From JBEVOS01 sp044226655 (GTDB lineage Bacteria; Pseudomonadota; Alphaproteobacteria; Caulobacterales; Aquidulcibacteraceae), in contig JBGAGO010000003.1 of NCBI GenBank assembly GCA_044226655.1, forward strand, positions 124,001 to 188,000: a DNA stretch of 64,000 nt, given 5' to 3'. Under the pieces are notes generated by a model, which saw only the letters and a program-made list of their open reading frames with translations, was not told the origin of the DNA and ran no database searches. This document shows, one piece after another, positions 7,146 to 14,904 of the stretch (position 1 is the first letter of the stretch; each line of letters opens with the position of its first letter). The translations under genes were made by a program, and so were the position numbers.

Positions 7146-8912
7146 CTAATCCGCGGCTTCGAGCGCGGCGATGTCGTGGGTTTCGGCGGCGGCGGGCGTG
7201 AGGAAGCCGGGATTGCGCTGCAGCGCCTGCACCGCCGCCTCATAACCGGCGGCGACCGCGCTATCGAATTCCTTCCAATCGCGCAGATCGATGTCGGGCA
7301 TGTCGGGCGTGACCAGGAGATCGGCGCCGGTTCGGCCCTGCCAGAGATCGATGCCGAGCGTGGCGGTGCGCATCAGCAGCGAGGCGATCGGCGGGGCGCT
7401 GCGCAGGCCGTGCTTGGCCACCCAGGCGGTGAACGTCGGCGGATTGCGGAATTCTTCAGGATCGATGGTCGATTGGCGCGCCACGTCGACGCCGATGATC
7501 GGGCCGCGATGCACGTCCTTCAGCACGTCGACCGGAAAATTGTTGAGCACCGCGCCATCGACCAAGAGCCCATGCGCGCCATCAACGACGGGCGGCAGAA
7601 TGCCGGGCAGCGAGATCGAAGCGCGCAGCGCGTGGCGCAGCAGGCCCGAACGGTGCACGCGCGTGGCGCCGGCCGCGAGATTGGTCGAGACGCAGAAGAA
7701 CGGGATGCGCAAATCCTCGATCAGCGCTTCGCCGAAATGTTCCTGGAGGCGATCCTCGACGCGCCTGCCGCGCGTCAGCGCGACGACGGGCAGAATGAAA
7801 TCGCCCAGCGGATTGCTTTCGACGAACGCCTTGCGGATACGCAATTCGATCTCGTCGTCGTCCCAGCCCATGGCGACGCAGGCGGCGACGATGCCGCCCA
7901 TGGAGGTGCCGCCGATCACGTCGATCGGCAGGCCCGCTTCTCGCAATGCGCGTACGACCCCGATATGGGCGTAGGCGCGCGCCCCCCCGCCCGAGAGGCA
8001 GAGGCCGATCGAGCGGCGCGCGATGATGCGGGCGAGGCGTGCTGCGTCGTCGTCATTGACGCCGCGCCAATGGAAGAGGCGGGCGGCATCGCAGGCTTCG
8101 CGCCATTCTTCGGTGGTCGCGGCCGGCCGGTCCGAGCCGTGATGCAGGAGCACGACGTCGACCAGTTTGAACTGGCGCGCGGGGGAGGGATCTTCCTGCG
8201 GCAAGAGCGGCGAAGACGGGCGCGCATCGGCGCGGCCGAACACCCAGATCCGGTCGGCCTGGCGGATGCAGGTGCGGAACCAATTGGTGTCGGCGATTGG
8301 GGAAATCAGAAAGACGGCGTCGTGATCGTGTTCGAGCGCATCGAACCACACGCTTTCCATGTCGGCGCGTTCCTCGCCGACGATGCAGGCGTTCTTGCCG
8401 AGGCGCTTCAGCGCCGCCTGCAGCGCGCGGGCGCGCAGTTTGAGATCGATCGTGGGAGAGGCGGAGAGGAGCGCGTAAACCTTCGGTTCGGCCCGCGCGC
8501 CGGCGCGGCCGGATTGGCGCGCGCGCGTCAGCATCAGGCGCGCCATCTGCTCCATCAGCGTGGGATGGGCGCGCACCAAAGCGTCGAAGGCTTCCGGCGA
8601 GAGCCGCAGCACCTCGCTGTCGCGGATCGCGAACACGCTGGCCGAATGCGGCTCGCGCGCGATCATGGCCATTTCGCCGACCGGCTCGCCGGGCCGGATA
8701 TAGCCGACAAGGCTGTGCTCGCCGCGCTCGATCGGGCGGAACGCCGCCAGCGAGCCGGACATCAGGAAGAAGACGCCGTCGGCCTGCTCGCCCGCGCTGA
8801 ACAGCTTCCAGCCGGCGGGCAGCGAAAACCAGACGGCCTCATCCTCAAGCGCCGCCAGCGCCTCGGGCGCGGCGTTCCTGAGGAACGGGATATCTGTCAG
8901 GCTCGGCTTCAC
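7146..8912 (-). CDS. NTE-family patatin-like phospholipase with cyclic-nucleotide-binding domain
   Basis: The 588-residue protein has an N-terminal cNMP-binding (CAP-like) domain at about 10-125. A middle region is typical of neuropathy-target-esterase relatives, and a patatin domain begins at about 285. The patatin oxyanion motif SGGGARAYAHIG, nucleophile elbow GTSMG and catalytic Asp in VDGAVLNNFP are all present, so an active Ser-Asp lysophospholipase is expected. The start is a GTG at 8912, giving a protein that begins MKPSLTDIPF. There are no membrane helices. It may link a nucleotide signal to phospholipid turnover, but the ligand is unknown. Confidence 0.92.
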   Translation of the reverse strand: MKPSLTDIPFLRNAAPEALAALEDEAVWFSLPAGWKLFSAGEQADGVFFLMSGSLAAFRPIERGEHSLVGYIRPGEPVGEMAMIAREPHSASVFAIRDSEVLRLSPEAFDALVRAHPTLMEQMARLMLTRARQSGRAGARAEPKVYALLSASPTIDLKLRARALQAALKRLGKNACIVGEERADMESVWFDALEHDHDAVFLISPIADTNWFRTCIRQADRIWVFGRADARPSSPLLPQEDPSPARQFKLVDVVLLHHGSDRPAATTEEWREACDAARLFHWRGVNDDDAARLARIIARRSIGLCLSGGGARAYAHIGVVRALREAGLPIDVIGGTSMGGIVAACVAMGWDDDEIELRIRKAFVESNPLGDFILPVVALTRGRRVEDRLQEHFGEALIEDLRIPFFCVSTNLAAGATRVHRSGLLRHALRASISLPGILPPVVDGAHGLLVDGAVLNNFPVDVLKDVHRGPIIGVDVARQSTIDPEEFRNPPTFTAWVAKHGLRSAPPIASLLMRTATLGIDLWQGRTGADLLVTPDMPDIDLRDWKEFDSAVAAGYEAAVQALQRNPGFLTPAAAETHDIAALEAAD

Positions 8913-9015
8913 GGAAGGGGGCGGTCCCGGCGCGTTCTGGCGCTCATATGGAAATTAAGCTTGGCCTGGTTAAGGCGCCATGACGGCGCGAGCCTCGGCG
9001 GCCGCCGCGGGCATG

Positions 9016-9042
9016 AAAAAGGCGCAGCCCTGGAGCTGCGCC
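9016..9042 (-). terminator. Intrinsic terminator for the 42-residue membrane peptide gene
   Basis: An 8-bp perfect stem (9021-9028 with 9035-9042) and 6-base loop are followed on the minus strand by five T residues (9016-9020). It lies about 35 bases after the stop of the small gene at 9077-9205, which supports a separate short transcript. Confidence 0.85.
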
Positions 9043-9076
9043 GATCGTTTTGGCCTGGAGAGAGGCGCTGTGCGCC

Positions 9077-9205
9077 TCAGTGCAGGGCGGAAGCCAGGGC
9101 CGCCTGTTCGAACAGCATGCCCATAAAGCCGTAGCCAAGCGCAAACGTGACTGCGAGCAGAACGACACCGAAGGCGCAATCGCCCAGCTCGCGCAGTTTG
9201 AGCAT
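9077..9205 (-). CDS. Small single-span membrane protein, 42 residues
   Basis: This short frame starts with ATG at 9205, 5 bases after a strong GGAGGAAG ribosome site, and ends just before an intrinsic terminator. The peptide has a short charged N-terminus (MLKLRELGD), then one hydrophobic segment of about 25 residues with GYGFMG in the middle. A compact unit with its own ribosome site and terminator favours a real small protein. No family is recognised. Confidence 0.6.
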   Translation of the reverse strand: MLKLRELGDCAFGVVLLAVTFALGYGFMGMLFEQAALASALH

Positions 9206-9331
9206 TAACTTCCTCCCAGACATCCAGGGCCCATCTGCCGCGGGCCGTTTTGGATGCACTCGGATCGTGCGCTCGAATGACGCATCTGGCAAGGCCCTAA
9301 GCGCGCCAGGGGCATTCCAGGCCGGGGGGCG

Positions 9332-11098
9332 CTAAAGGCTCATCGCCGTGACCGAGCCCTCATCGCCCAGGAAGGCGGAGCTGAAGAGGGCGCGGGCGGC
9401 GGCGCGGCCGCGGCTGTCGCCCCGCATCCGGCGGGATTCGGCGAGGCCCCAATAGGCGTAGGCGTCGTTCGGGCTCTCGGTCAGCGTGCGCAGGAATTGC
9501 ACCTCGGCGAGCGCGGGCTGGCCGGAGAGCAGGTAGGCGGCGCCGAGCGAGCGGCGCAGCGGATAATAGATGTAGGGCGGCTCGGTGTAGGGAATCTGCT
9601 GCTGAGCGGCGACGGCGGTTTCCAGTTCGCTGATCGCCAGCGCGTAATTGCGTTCGAGCAACGCGGCCTTGCCGAGCAGCAGGTGGCGATAGACCTCCAG
9701 GATCGCCGGGCCGGGCACGCCTTGTGCGGCCATCATGTCGAAATCGCCATCGACGGCGAGCGCCTCCATGGCCGTGGCTTCATCGCGCGCGCCGCCGACA
9801 TTGCCGGCGCGGACCTGCGCCATGCCGCGCGCGAAGCGCCATGCGCCGGTGATGAAATCGACGCCCTGCGGCTGCGGCATGGCCAGCAAAGTGCGCGGAT
9901 CGGCGAATTGGCCGCGCGCGAACCACACCGCGGCTTTCACGGGCTGCGCCAGCACGACCTGTTGGGCCATGTCCTGCGGCAACGCGTGATCGAGTTTGTC
10001 GGCCCACACAAGCGCTGTGCGCGCATCGCCGGCCATCTGCGCGCTCGCCATCACGAAGTGCACGTTGTGTGTGTAATAGCCGTATTGGTAGATCGGGCTG
10101 GCGCGGTAGCGCGCGAGATAGGCTTCATCGACGCGCGCGGCTTCGATGTTGGCGTTGATCGAATCCCGCATGCGGCCGACGCGGTAATAGATATGCGCCG
10201 GCATGTGCACGAGGTGGCCGGAATTGGGCGTGAGCCGTCCAAGCCGTGCGCTGGCGGCTTCCGCGCGCCAGGGGTTGGACGACGCTTCGACCAGATGGAT
10301 GTAAAGATGGATGGCGCCGTCGTCATTGGGGCTGCGCGCCAGCACGCGTTCGGTGCGCGCGACCATATCGGCGGCGCGGCCCTTCGGCGTTTCCCCGCCC
10401 GGCATCCAATAATCCCAGGGCTGTGTGTCCATGCCGGATTCGACGGCCAGCGTCTGGATCACATCGTCATCGGGGAAGCGGTCGGCGAGTTCGGTCATCG
10501 CATCGGCGAAGGCGGCGTCGAGGCCGGTGCGCGCGGCGGGCGCATGGCGGACGTATCGGACTTGCATCGCTTCGATGAGGCCTTGCTCCTTCTCGCTCGC
10601 ATGCTCGATGCGCGCGAGCGCGGCGCGTGCGGCGGCGAAGGCTGCCGGATTGTCGGCCGGATCCATCGGTGCGTTGATGTTGGGGCCGAGCGCAAAAGCT
10701 TCGCCCCAGAAACACATCGCGCAGTTCGGGTCGTGCGCCTGGCCGGCGCGGAAGGCGCGCACGGCTTCAAGGTGGTTGAAATTGTGCAGCAGACGCAGGC
10801 CCTGATCGAAATAGGCCTGCGCTTCCGGGCTCGATGTCGTGATCTGGAAATGCGCAGCGCCGAGGCCGCGCATGATGGGCGGGGGCGCATCGGCGGAAGG
10901 CGGCGCCTCCTGCGCATAGGCCTCCGCCATCGCCAGGAAATAGCCGAGGCGCGATCGATAGGGCCCGCCACGGGGCGCGCAATCCTCGCCATTGGCGAAC
11001 AGCGCGATCGCCGGATCGGTCGGGATCAGGGGGGCGGCGGCGGGCGCGGCCAAGGCCAGAGTCAGCGCGGCGGCGGCCAGCAGAAAACGGCGAGCCAT
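9332..11098 (-). CDS. Exported tetratricopeptide-repeat protein with CxxC
   Basis: The 588-residue protein has a cleavable signal peptide (about 1-24). The ATG at 11098 is preferred over an earlier in-frame ATG because GGGAGGA lies just before it. The mature protein consists of helical TPR-like repeats: an N-terminal set around 80-160 with the motif NCAMCFWGEA, and a C-terminal set around 470-580 (LGAAYLLSGQPALAEVQF, YWGLAESRRMRGD). Related proteins occur widely as periplasmic TPR proteins of unknown role. The CxxC could bind metal or be redox-active. No enzyme domain is visible. Confidence 0.8.
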   Translation of the reverse strand: MARRFLLAAAALTLALAAPAAAPLIPTDPAIALFANGEDCAPRGGPYRSRLGYFLAMAEAYAQEAPPSADAPPPIMRGLGAAHFQITTSSPEAQAYFDQGLRLLHNFNHLEAVRAFRAGQAHDPNCAMCFWGEAFALGPNINAPMDPADNPAAFAAARAALARIEHASEKEQGLIEAMQVRYVRHAPAARTGLDAAFADAMTELADRFPDDDVIQTLAVESGMDTQPWDYWMPGGETPKGRAADMVARTERVLARSPNDDGAIHLYIHLVEASSNPWRAEAASARLGRLTPNSGHLVHMPAHIYYRVGRMRDSINANIEAARVDEAYLARYRASPIYQYGYYTHNVHFVMASAQMAGDARTALVWADKLDHALPQDMAQQVVLAQPVKAAVWFARGQFADPRTLLAMPQPQGVDFITGAWRFARGMAQVRAGNVGGARDEATAMEALAVDGDFDMMAAQGVPGPAILEVYRHLLLGKAALLERNYALAISELETAVAAQQQIPYTEPPYIYYPLRRSLGAAYLLSGQPALAEVQFLRTLTESPNDAYAYWGLAESRRMRGDSRGRAAARALFSSAFLGDEGSVTAMSL

Positions 11099-11199
11099 GT
11101 CGTCCTCCCTCACGGACCCAATCGGGCTCTTTGCGCCCGCAGGTTACCACCAAGGAGGACGGCGCGAAGGATATTCGCCAAATAAAATCGGGCGGCGCG

Positions 11200-11727
11200 T
11201 CAGGCCCGCTTCTCGAAGGTCAGGCGCAAAGCGCCGGCGCCGCTGGCGTCCGGAAGGCGCAGCTGCAGGCTGTGCGCGGTGGGCGTGAACGCGATTTGCG
11301 CCTCGCCGGTGCGCCCGCAAGTGAAGCTGAGCTGCGCGGGCGGGCCTTGATGGAATTGCGCGGTCCAGCGTTCGGCCTCGCCCGTCGCGGAAGCCTGCGC
11401 CCAGTTGAACGTCACGCCGTCCGCGCTTTCCGCGACCTCGATCGAAACCGCGCGCGCGTCGGACCAGGCCGGCGCGCCATCGACGCGGACGCCGCCGGTG
11501 AGATCGTAGATGCCGGGCGTGATCGGCCCGCCGGGCAATTCGGGTGGCAGCGCGGCCGCGGCGACGCCTTCTTCCTCCGGCGCCAAAGCGCGCGACATGT
11601 CGGGCTCGAGCGCATTGCAGGCGCGCACGATCGGCGTTTGCGGCGCGGCCTGGGTGGTTTGCGGCTGCTGCGGCTGGGAGCACGCCATGAGGGCCGTGGC
11701 GGCGGTGAGCAGAAGCAAGCGGCGCAT
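11200..11727 (-). CDS. Predicted lipoprotein, hypothetical
   Basis: The 175-residue protein has a short signal peptide with lipobox LMAC (Cys16) and a Gln/Pro-rich tether. A globular part with conserved-looking Cys and Trp residues follows. It ends in a beta-strand-rich region (QLRLPDASGAGALRLTFEK). It lies alone between the TPR gene and the flagellar genes, all leftward, with a gap of about 100 bases on either side. I cannot assign a family. Confidence 0.7.
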   Translation of the reverse strand: MRRLLLLTAATALMACSQPQQPQTTQAAPQTPIVRACNALEPDMSRALAPEEEGVAAAALPPELPGGPITPGIYDLTGGVRVDGAPAWSDARAVSIEVAESADGVTFNWAQASATGEAERWTAQFHQGPPAQLSFTCGRTGEAQIAFTPTAHSLQLRLPDASGAGALRLTFEKRA

Positions 11728-11819
11728 GGGCGAAACTCCGTCCGGGGGCGGGGACGCCTAGCGCGGGTTTGCGACAAGATAAACGCGCGGATGCAGCGCC
11801 GCGCGAATGGCCGCAGGCC

Positions 11820-12125
11820 TCAGATCGGCATGCGCAGGATTTCCTGATAGGCCTGGATGACCTGATCGCGCACGGCCATCACGGTCTCCATCTGCGTTTC
11901 GGCGGCGGCGATCGCGGTGACGACATCGACGATGTCGCCGCTGCCGGAGGCGACGGAGAGCGCCTGCGTTTCGGCGGTGTGCGAGGCGTCGGCCGCGCCG
12001 CGGATGGCCTGCTGCACAAGATTGCCGAAATCGGGCGCGCCGCCGCTGTCCTCGCCGGCGCCGCCGGAAAGCGCGCGCGCCGTGGCCTGATAGGCGCGGG
12101 AGGCGGAGAGCGGATCGATCGCCAT
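11820..12125 (-). CDS. fliE: Flagellar hook-basal body protein FliE
   Basis: This 101-residue protein matches FliE in size and in its C-terminal half (SGSGDIVDVVTAIAAAETQM, then VIQAYQEILRMPI). FliE joins the MS ring/export gate to the proximal rod. It is the last gene of the leftward flgB-flgC-fliE operon, 14 bases after flgC. This order is common in alphaproteobacteria. Confidence 0.93.
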   Translation of the reverse strand: MAIDPLSASRAYQATARALSGGAGEDSGGAPDFGNLVQQAIRGAADASHTAETQALSVASGSGDIVDVVTAIAAAETQMETVMAVRDQVIQAYQEILRMPI

Positions 12126-12139
12126 AACTTAGGCTCCCT

Positions 12140-12550
12140 TCAGCGGCGCAACAGATCGAGCGTGCGCGAGGTCATCGCGCGCGCCGCATCGATCATGTTG
12201 AGATTGGCTTCGTAGGCGCGCGAGGCTTCGCGCAAATCCATCATCTCCACGAGCGTGTCGACGTTCGGGAGCTTCACATAGCCGTCCGCATCGGCGGCGG
12301 GATGGCTCGGATTATATTCGCGGCGGAAGGCCGTCATATCGTTGACCGCGCCCATCACCCGCACGCCCTGCACGCCGTCGGTCAGCGTCGTGGTTTCGAG
12401 CAGCGGGATGCGGCGGCGGAACGGGTCGGCGCCCGGCGCATCGCCCGTCGAATTGGCGTTGGCGACGTTTTCCGAGGCGATGCGCATGCGCAGGGTCTGT
12501 GCGTGCATGCCGGAGGCGGCGGCGGCGAGGGCGGAATCGAGATCGCTCAT
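12140..12550 (-). CDS. flgC: Flagellar proximal rod protein FlgC
   Basis: The 136-residue protein carries the N-terminal rod signature (ASGMHAQTLRMRIASENVAN) and the C-terminal coiled-coil signature (LVEMMDLREASRAYEANLNM) of FlgC. These two helices pack together in the axial structure. The length is normal. It sits between flgB and fliE with gaps under 20 bases, so the three are co-transcribed. Confidence 0.95.
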   Translation of the reverse strand: MSDLDSALAAAASGMHAQTLRMRIASENVANANSTGDAPGADPFRRRIPLLETTTLTDGVQGVRVMGAVNDMTAFRREYNPSHPAADADGYVKLPNVDTLVEMMDLREASRAYEANLNMIDAARAMTSRTLDLLRR

Positions 12551-12569
12551 CTAGCTTATCCGTGTCCCT

Positions 12570-12974
12570 TCATCCTCGGCCGGGCGCGCGCGCGGCCATG
12601 CGCAGAAGCTGCAGGCCCTTCTGGTAGAGCGCGACGCCGGTTTCGAACTGCATGCGGGTTTCGGCGGCGCGCACGGTCTGCTCCTCGAGCACGACCGAAT
12701 TGCCGTCGATGGTGGTTTCCGAATCGGGCGCCGTGATCACTTGCGCCTCGACCTGACCGCCCACGCTCATATGCATGGCGTTGGTGCGCACCAGCGGCGT
12801 CGCGCCGCTTTGGGCGCTGAGCATGCGCTGGAACGCGGTGGTGTCGATATCGCGCGGCTGATAGCCGGGCGTGGAGGCGTTGGCGATGTTTTCGGCGATC
12901 AGGCGCTGGCGCTCGGAGAGCTGCGTCAGCCGTGAGCGCAGCACGCCGAAGAAGGAGTTTGGGCCGAAATCCAC
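12570..12974 (-). CDS. flgB: Flagellar proximal rod protein FlgB
   Basis: The 134-residue protein has the FlgB N-terminal signature with IAENIANASTPGYQ and a C-terminal helix for axial assembly. The start is GTG at 12974. It is the first gene of the leftward rod operon. The divergent promoter region behind it holds two CtrA-type boxes, which fits CtrA-dependent class II flagellar expression as known in Caulobacter. Confidence 0.94.
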   Translation of the reverse strand: MDFGPNSFFGVLRSRLTQLSERQRLIAENIANASTPGYQPRDIDTTAFQRMLSAQSGATPLVRTNAMHMSVGGQVEAQVITAPDSETTIDGNSVVLEEQTVRAAETRMQFETGVALYQKGLQLLRMAARAPGRG

Positions 12975-13031
12975 GCGGGGCGACTCCAGGCAAAAATTGC
13001 CGTGTGCGAGTCGCAGGCTGACGCCGTGTAG

Positions 13032-13046
13032 TTAACCCCAGCTTAA
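13032..13046. promoter_or_regulatory. CtrA box, TTAA-N7-TTAA
   Basis: Exact match to the CtrA recognition pattern: half-sites at 13032-13035 and 13043-13046 separated by 7 bases. It lies in the divergent promoter region between flgB and fliO. CtrA, activated through the CckA phosphorelay, drives early flagellar genes in Caulobacterales, and cckA is encoded about 4 kb away. Confidence 0.75.
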
Positions 13047-13061
13047 ACGCCGCGCCGGAAA

Positions 13062-13076
13062 TTAACGCCTCGTTTA
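13062..13076. promoter_or_regulatory. Second, near-consensus CtrA box, TTAA-N7-TTTA
   Basis: A second CtrA-like site with one mismatch in the right half (TTTACC instead of TTAACC) lies 30 bases after the first, in the same orientation. The spacing suggests binding on the same face of the helix, or separate control of the two divergent operons. Confidence 0.5.
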
Positions 13077-13109
13077 CCGATGCGGCCAAGGAAGCGGGCC
13101 AGCCTCAGA

Positions 13110-13400
13110 ATGGGGATCGGCTCCGTGGACCTTATCGCCGTCGCGAAAATGCTCGCGGCCCTGGTTGCGACTTTGGCGCTCATCGGCGGGGTCGCCTGGG
13201 CCGCGCGGCGCTTCGGCATGGTTGAGCTGGCGCGGCCGCCCGCGGAGCGCCGGCTCAAGATCACCGAGACGCTGATGCTCGATCCGCGCCGGCGCCTCGT
13301 GCTCGTGCGGCTGGGCGATGAGGAGCACCTGCTGCTGCTGTCGCCGGGCGGGGACCGCGCCATCGCCAAAGTCGCCGCCAAACAGGAGAGCGCATCGTGA
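13110..13400 (+). CDS. fliO: Flagellar biosynthetic protein FliO
   Basis: The small protein (96 residues from this start) has an N-terminal membrane helix (VAKMLAALVATLALIGGVAW), then a cytosolic tail with the FliO pattern RRLKITETLMLDPRRRLVLVRL. FliO chaperones FliP assembly in the export gate. The ATG at 13080 is possible but lies 4 bases from a CtrA box, so I prefer the ATG at 13110; a GTG at 13125 is also possible. The stop overlaps the GTG of fliP. Confidence 0.8.
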   Translation: MGIGSVDLIAVAKMLAALVATLALIGGVAWAARRFGMVELARPPAERRLKITETLMLDPRRRLVLVRLGDEEHLLLLSPGGDRAIAKVAAKQESAS

Positions 13401-14182
13401 AGGCTGGCCGCGCCGCGCGCGCGTTTGGGATCGTTGCGGGCTGTGCGCTGGCGTTCGCGATCGGGGCGGGGGCGGCGCACGCGGCCGCGGTCAATCCCTC
13501 GCTCAACATCAATCTGGGCACCGGCGACGGGCTGACGGCGCGCGTGCTGCAGCTGGCCGCGCTCATCACGGTGCTGTCGATCGCGCCCTCGATCCTCATC
13601 ATGACGACGAGCTTTGTGCGGATCGTGGTGGTGCTGTCGCTGCTGCGCACGGCGATCGGGCTGCAGCAGGCGCCGCCGAACACGGTGATCATTTCGCTGT
13701 CGCTGTTCCTGACCGCGTTCGTGATGCAGCCGACCTGGACGACGATCTACACCGACGGCGTCGGCCCCGTGATGCGCGAGGAATTGCCGCTGGATGAGGC
13801 GTTGCCGCGCATGACCGCGCCGCTCAAGCAATTCATGCTGCAGCACACGCGCGAGGCCGATCTCGCCCTCTTCATCGATCTCGCGCACCTCGAACAGCGG
13901 CCGCAGCAGGCGATGGACACGCCGTTCATGGTGGTGGCGCCGTCCTTCATGGTGTCCGAGCTCAGGCGCGCCTTCGAGATCGGGTTCATGCTGTTCATCC
14001 CGTTTCTCATCATCGACCTCGTGGTCTCGTCGCTGCTGATGAGCATGGGCATGATGATGATGCCGCCGGTGACGGTCAGCCTGCCATTCAAGCTGATTTT
14101 CTTCGTGCTGGTGGACGGCTGGCGGCTGGTCGCCGGGAGCCTGGTGGAGAGCTTCGCGACAGGGCCGCCGCCGGGCGGGTGA
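13397..14182 (+). CDS. fliP: Flagellar type III export protein FliP
   Basis: The 261-residue export-gate protein has a signal sequence and four membrane helices. Typical FliP stretches include SIAPSILIMTTSFVRIVVVL and the late LLMSMGMMMMPP. FliP forms the pentameric core of the gate with FliQ and FliR. GTG start at 13397 overlaps the fliO stop (GTGA), showing coupling. FliQ and FliR are not directly next to it; a 458-base gap with repeats and a small frame separates them. Confidence 0.96.
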   Translation: MKAGRAARAFGIVAGCALAFAIGAGAAHAAAVNPSLNINLGTGDGLTARVLQLAALITVLSIAPSILIMTTSFVRIVVVLSLLRTAIGLQQAPPNTVIISLSLFLTAFVMQPTWTTIYTDGVGPVMREELPLDEALPRMTAPLKQFMLQHTREADLALFIDLAHLEQRPQQAMDTPFMVVAPSFMVSELRRAFEIGFMLFIPFLIIDLVVSSLLMSMGMMMMPPVTVSLPFKLIFFVLVDGWRLVAGSLVESFATGPPPGG

Positions 14183-14193
14183 GGGGCGCCTCG

Positions 14194-14293
14194 GTCATTC
14201 CGGACAAGCGAAGCTTGATCCGGAACCTACGGGCAAAGCGCGCTACGCCGGCCCCTGGGTTCCGGGTCTCCGCTGCGCTTCGCCCGGAATGAC
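14194..14293. repeat. Dispersed-type palindromic element with 10-base inverted ends
   Basis: The 100-base segment is bounded by GTCATTCCGG (14194-14203) and its exact complement CCGGAATGAC (14284-14293). Internal parts are also self-complementary (CCGGA and TCCGG near each end). Elements of this style are common intergenic repeats in alphaproteobacterial genomes. It lies right after the fliP stop and could fold into a hairpin that ends or protects the fliP message. Confidence 0.65.
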
Positions 14294-14336
14294 TTCATCT
14301 TGTGTTGCGCCACAGGGTTGCGCAGCGCGGCGCTGC

Positions 14337-14432
14337 TCAGTGCTTGATGCCGAGATCGGCCATCACGAGCGCGGTGTAGTCGTCACGTCGGCGGAAGAAC
14401 CGCCCGAACAGGAAGTTGAAGAGCCCAGCCAT
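14337..14432 (-). CDS. Possible 31-residue basic small protein
   Basis: The minus-strand frame from ATG 14432 to TGA 14337 encodes a 31-residue peptide. It starts MAGLFNFLFGRFFRRR and ends ADLGIKH. The aromatic, basic N-terminus and the DLGI ending recall the small DUF1127-type proteins of alphaproteobacteria, but it is shorter and the match is weak. The ribosome site is poor. It lies in the gap between fliP and fliQ, reading leftward from an operator-like repeat array. Confidence 0.4.
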   Translation of the reverse strand: MAGLFNFLFGRFFRRRDDYTALVMADLGIKH

Positions 14433-14480
14433 TTCGCGTTTCCATCATTCTTCTGTCCCCACTACGCAGTACTTGGGGCC

Positions 14481-14537
14481 TAAGTTTCCCTAACCGAAAT
14501 GGTTACTCCGTAAGTTTCCCGAAGCGATGCGGGAAAG
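14481..14537. promoter_or_regulatory. Operator-like array of direct and inverted repeats upstream of fliQ
   Basis: TAAGTTTCCC occurs twice, exactly 30 bases apart (14481-14490 and 14511-14520). Between the copies is the inverted repeat TAACC-N5-GGTTA (14491-14505). The second copy forms another inverted repeat, TTTCCCG (14515-14521) with CGGGAAA (14530-14536). Such layered symmetry is unlike the surrounding coding DNA and suggests a binding region for one or more regulators of fliQ or of the small leftward frame. Confidence 0.5.
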
Positions 14538-14640
14538 CCACAGTTTTGCGGCGCCCCAACGCCACATCGCAATTGTTCCTTAACCAAAGCGAAGCCCAGT
14601 GGCCGCGCGCTCGGCAGAAAGTGCCGAGCGAGGAGGGGCG

Positions 14641-14904
14641 ATGAACGGCGCCGAAGTCCTCGATCTTGGACGTGAAGCGATCTGGCTGACGGTGCTGATC
14701 GCGGCCGGACCGATGCTGGTCGGCCTGATCGTGGGGCTGGTCGTGTCGCTGCTGCAGACGCTCACGCAGATCCAGGAGCAGACGCTCGTCTTCATCCCGA
14801 AAATCCTGTCGATCTTTCTGGCGCTGCTGCTGTTCCTGCCGATCATGGGCGGCCTCCTGGGACGCTTCATGCTCGACGTGTTCCAGCGCATCGCGGCCTA
14901 TTAG
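14641..14904 (+). CDS. fliQ: Flagellar biosynthetic protein FliQ
   Basis: The 87-residue protein has two membrane helices and the FliQ pattern of a kinked hairpin (LIVGLVVSLLQTLTQIQEQT). It is part of the export gate with FliP and FliR. The ATG at 14641 follows GAGGAGG at 14630-14636; an upstream in-frame start lacks a ribosome site. The stop directly abuts the GTG of fliR. Confidence 0.95.
   Translation: MNGAEVLDLGREAIWLTVLIAAGPMLVGLIVGLVVSLLQTLTQIQEQTLVFIPKILSIFLALLLFLPIMGGLLGRFMLDVFQRIAAY

Noticed and set aside
6930..9134. 734-codon plus-strand frame opposite the patatin-like gene
   Set aside because: It has low-complexity Arg/Gly/Ala composition and lies antisense to a gene with all catalytic motifs. 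It is a shadow frame.
9497..11185. 562-codon plus-strand frame opposite the TPR gene
   Set aside because: Arg/Gly/His-rich composition and no ribosome site; the minus-strand gene has a signal peptide and TPR motifs.
14572..14590. Third CtrA box at the TTAACC before fliQ
   Set aside because: Only one half-site is present; the position 7 bases upstream does not resemble TTAA.
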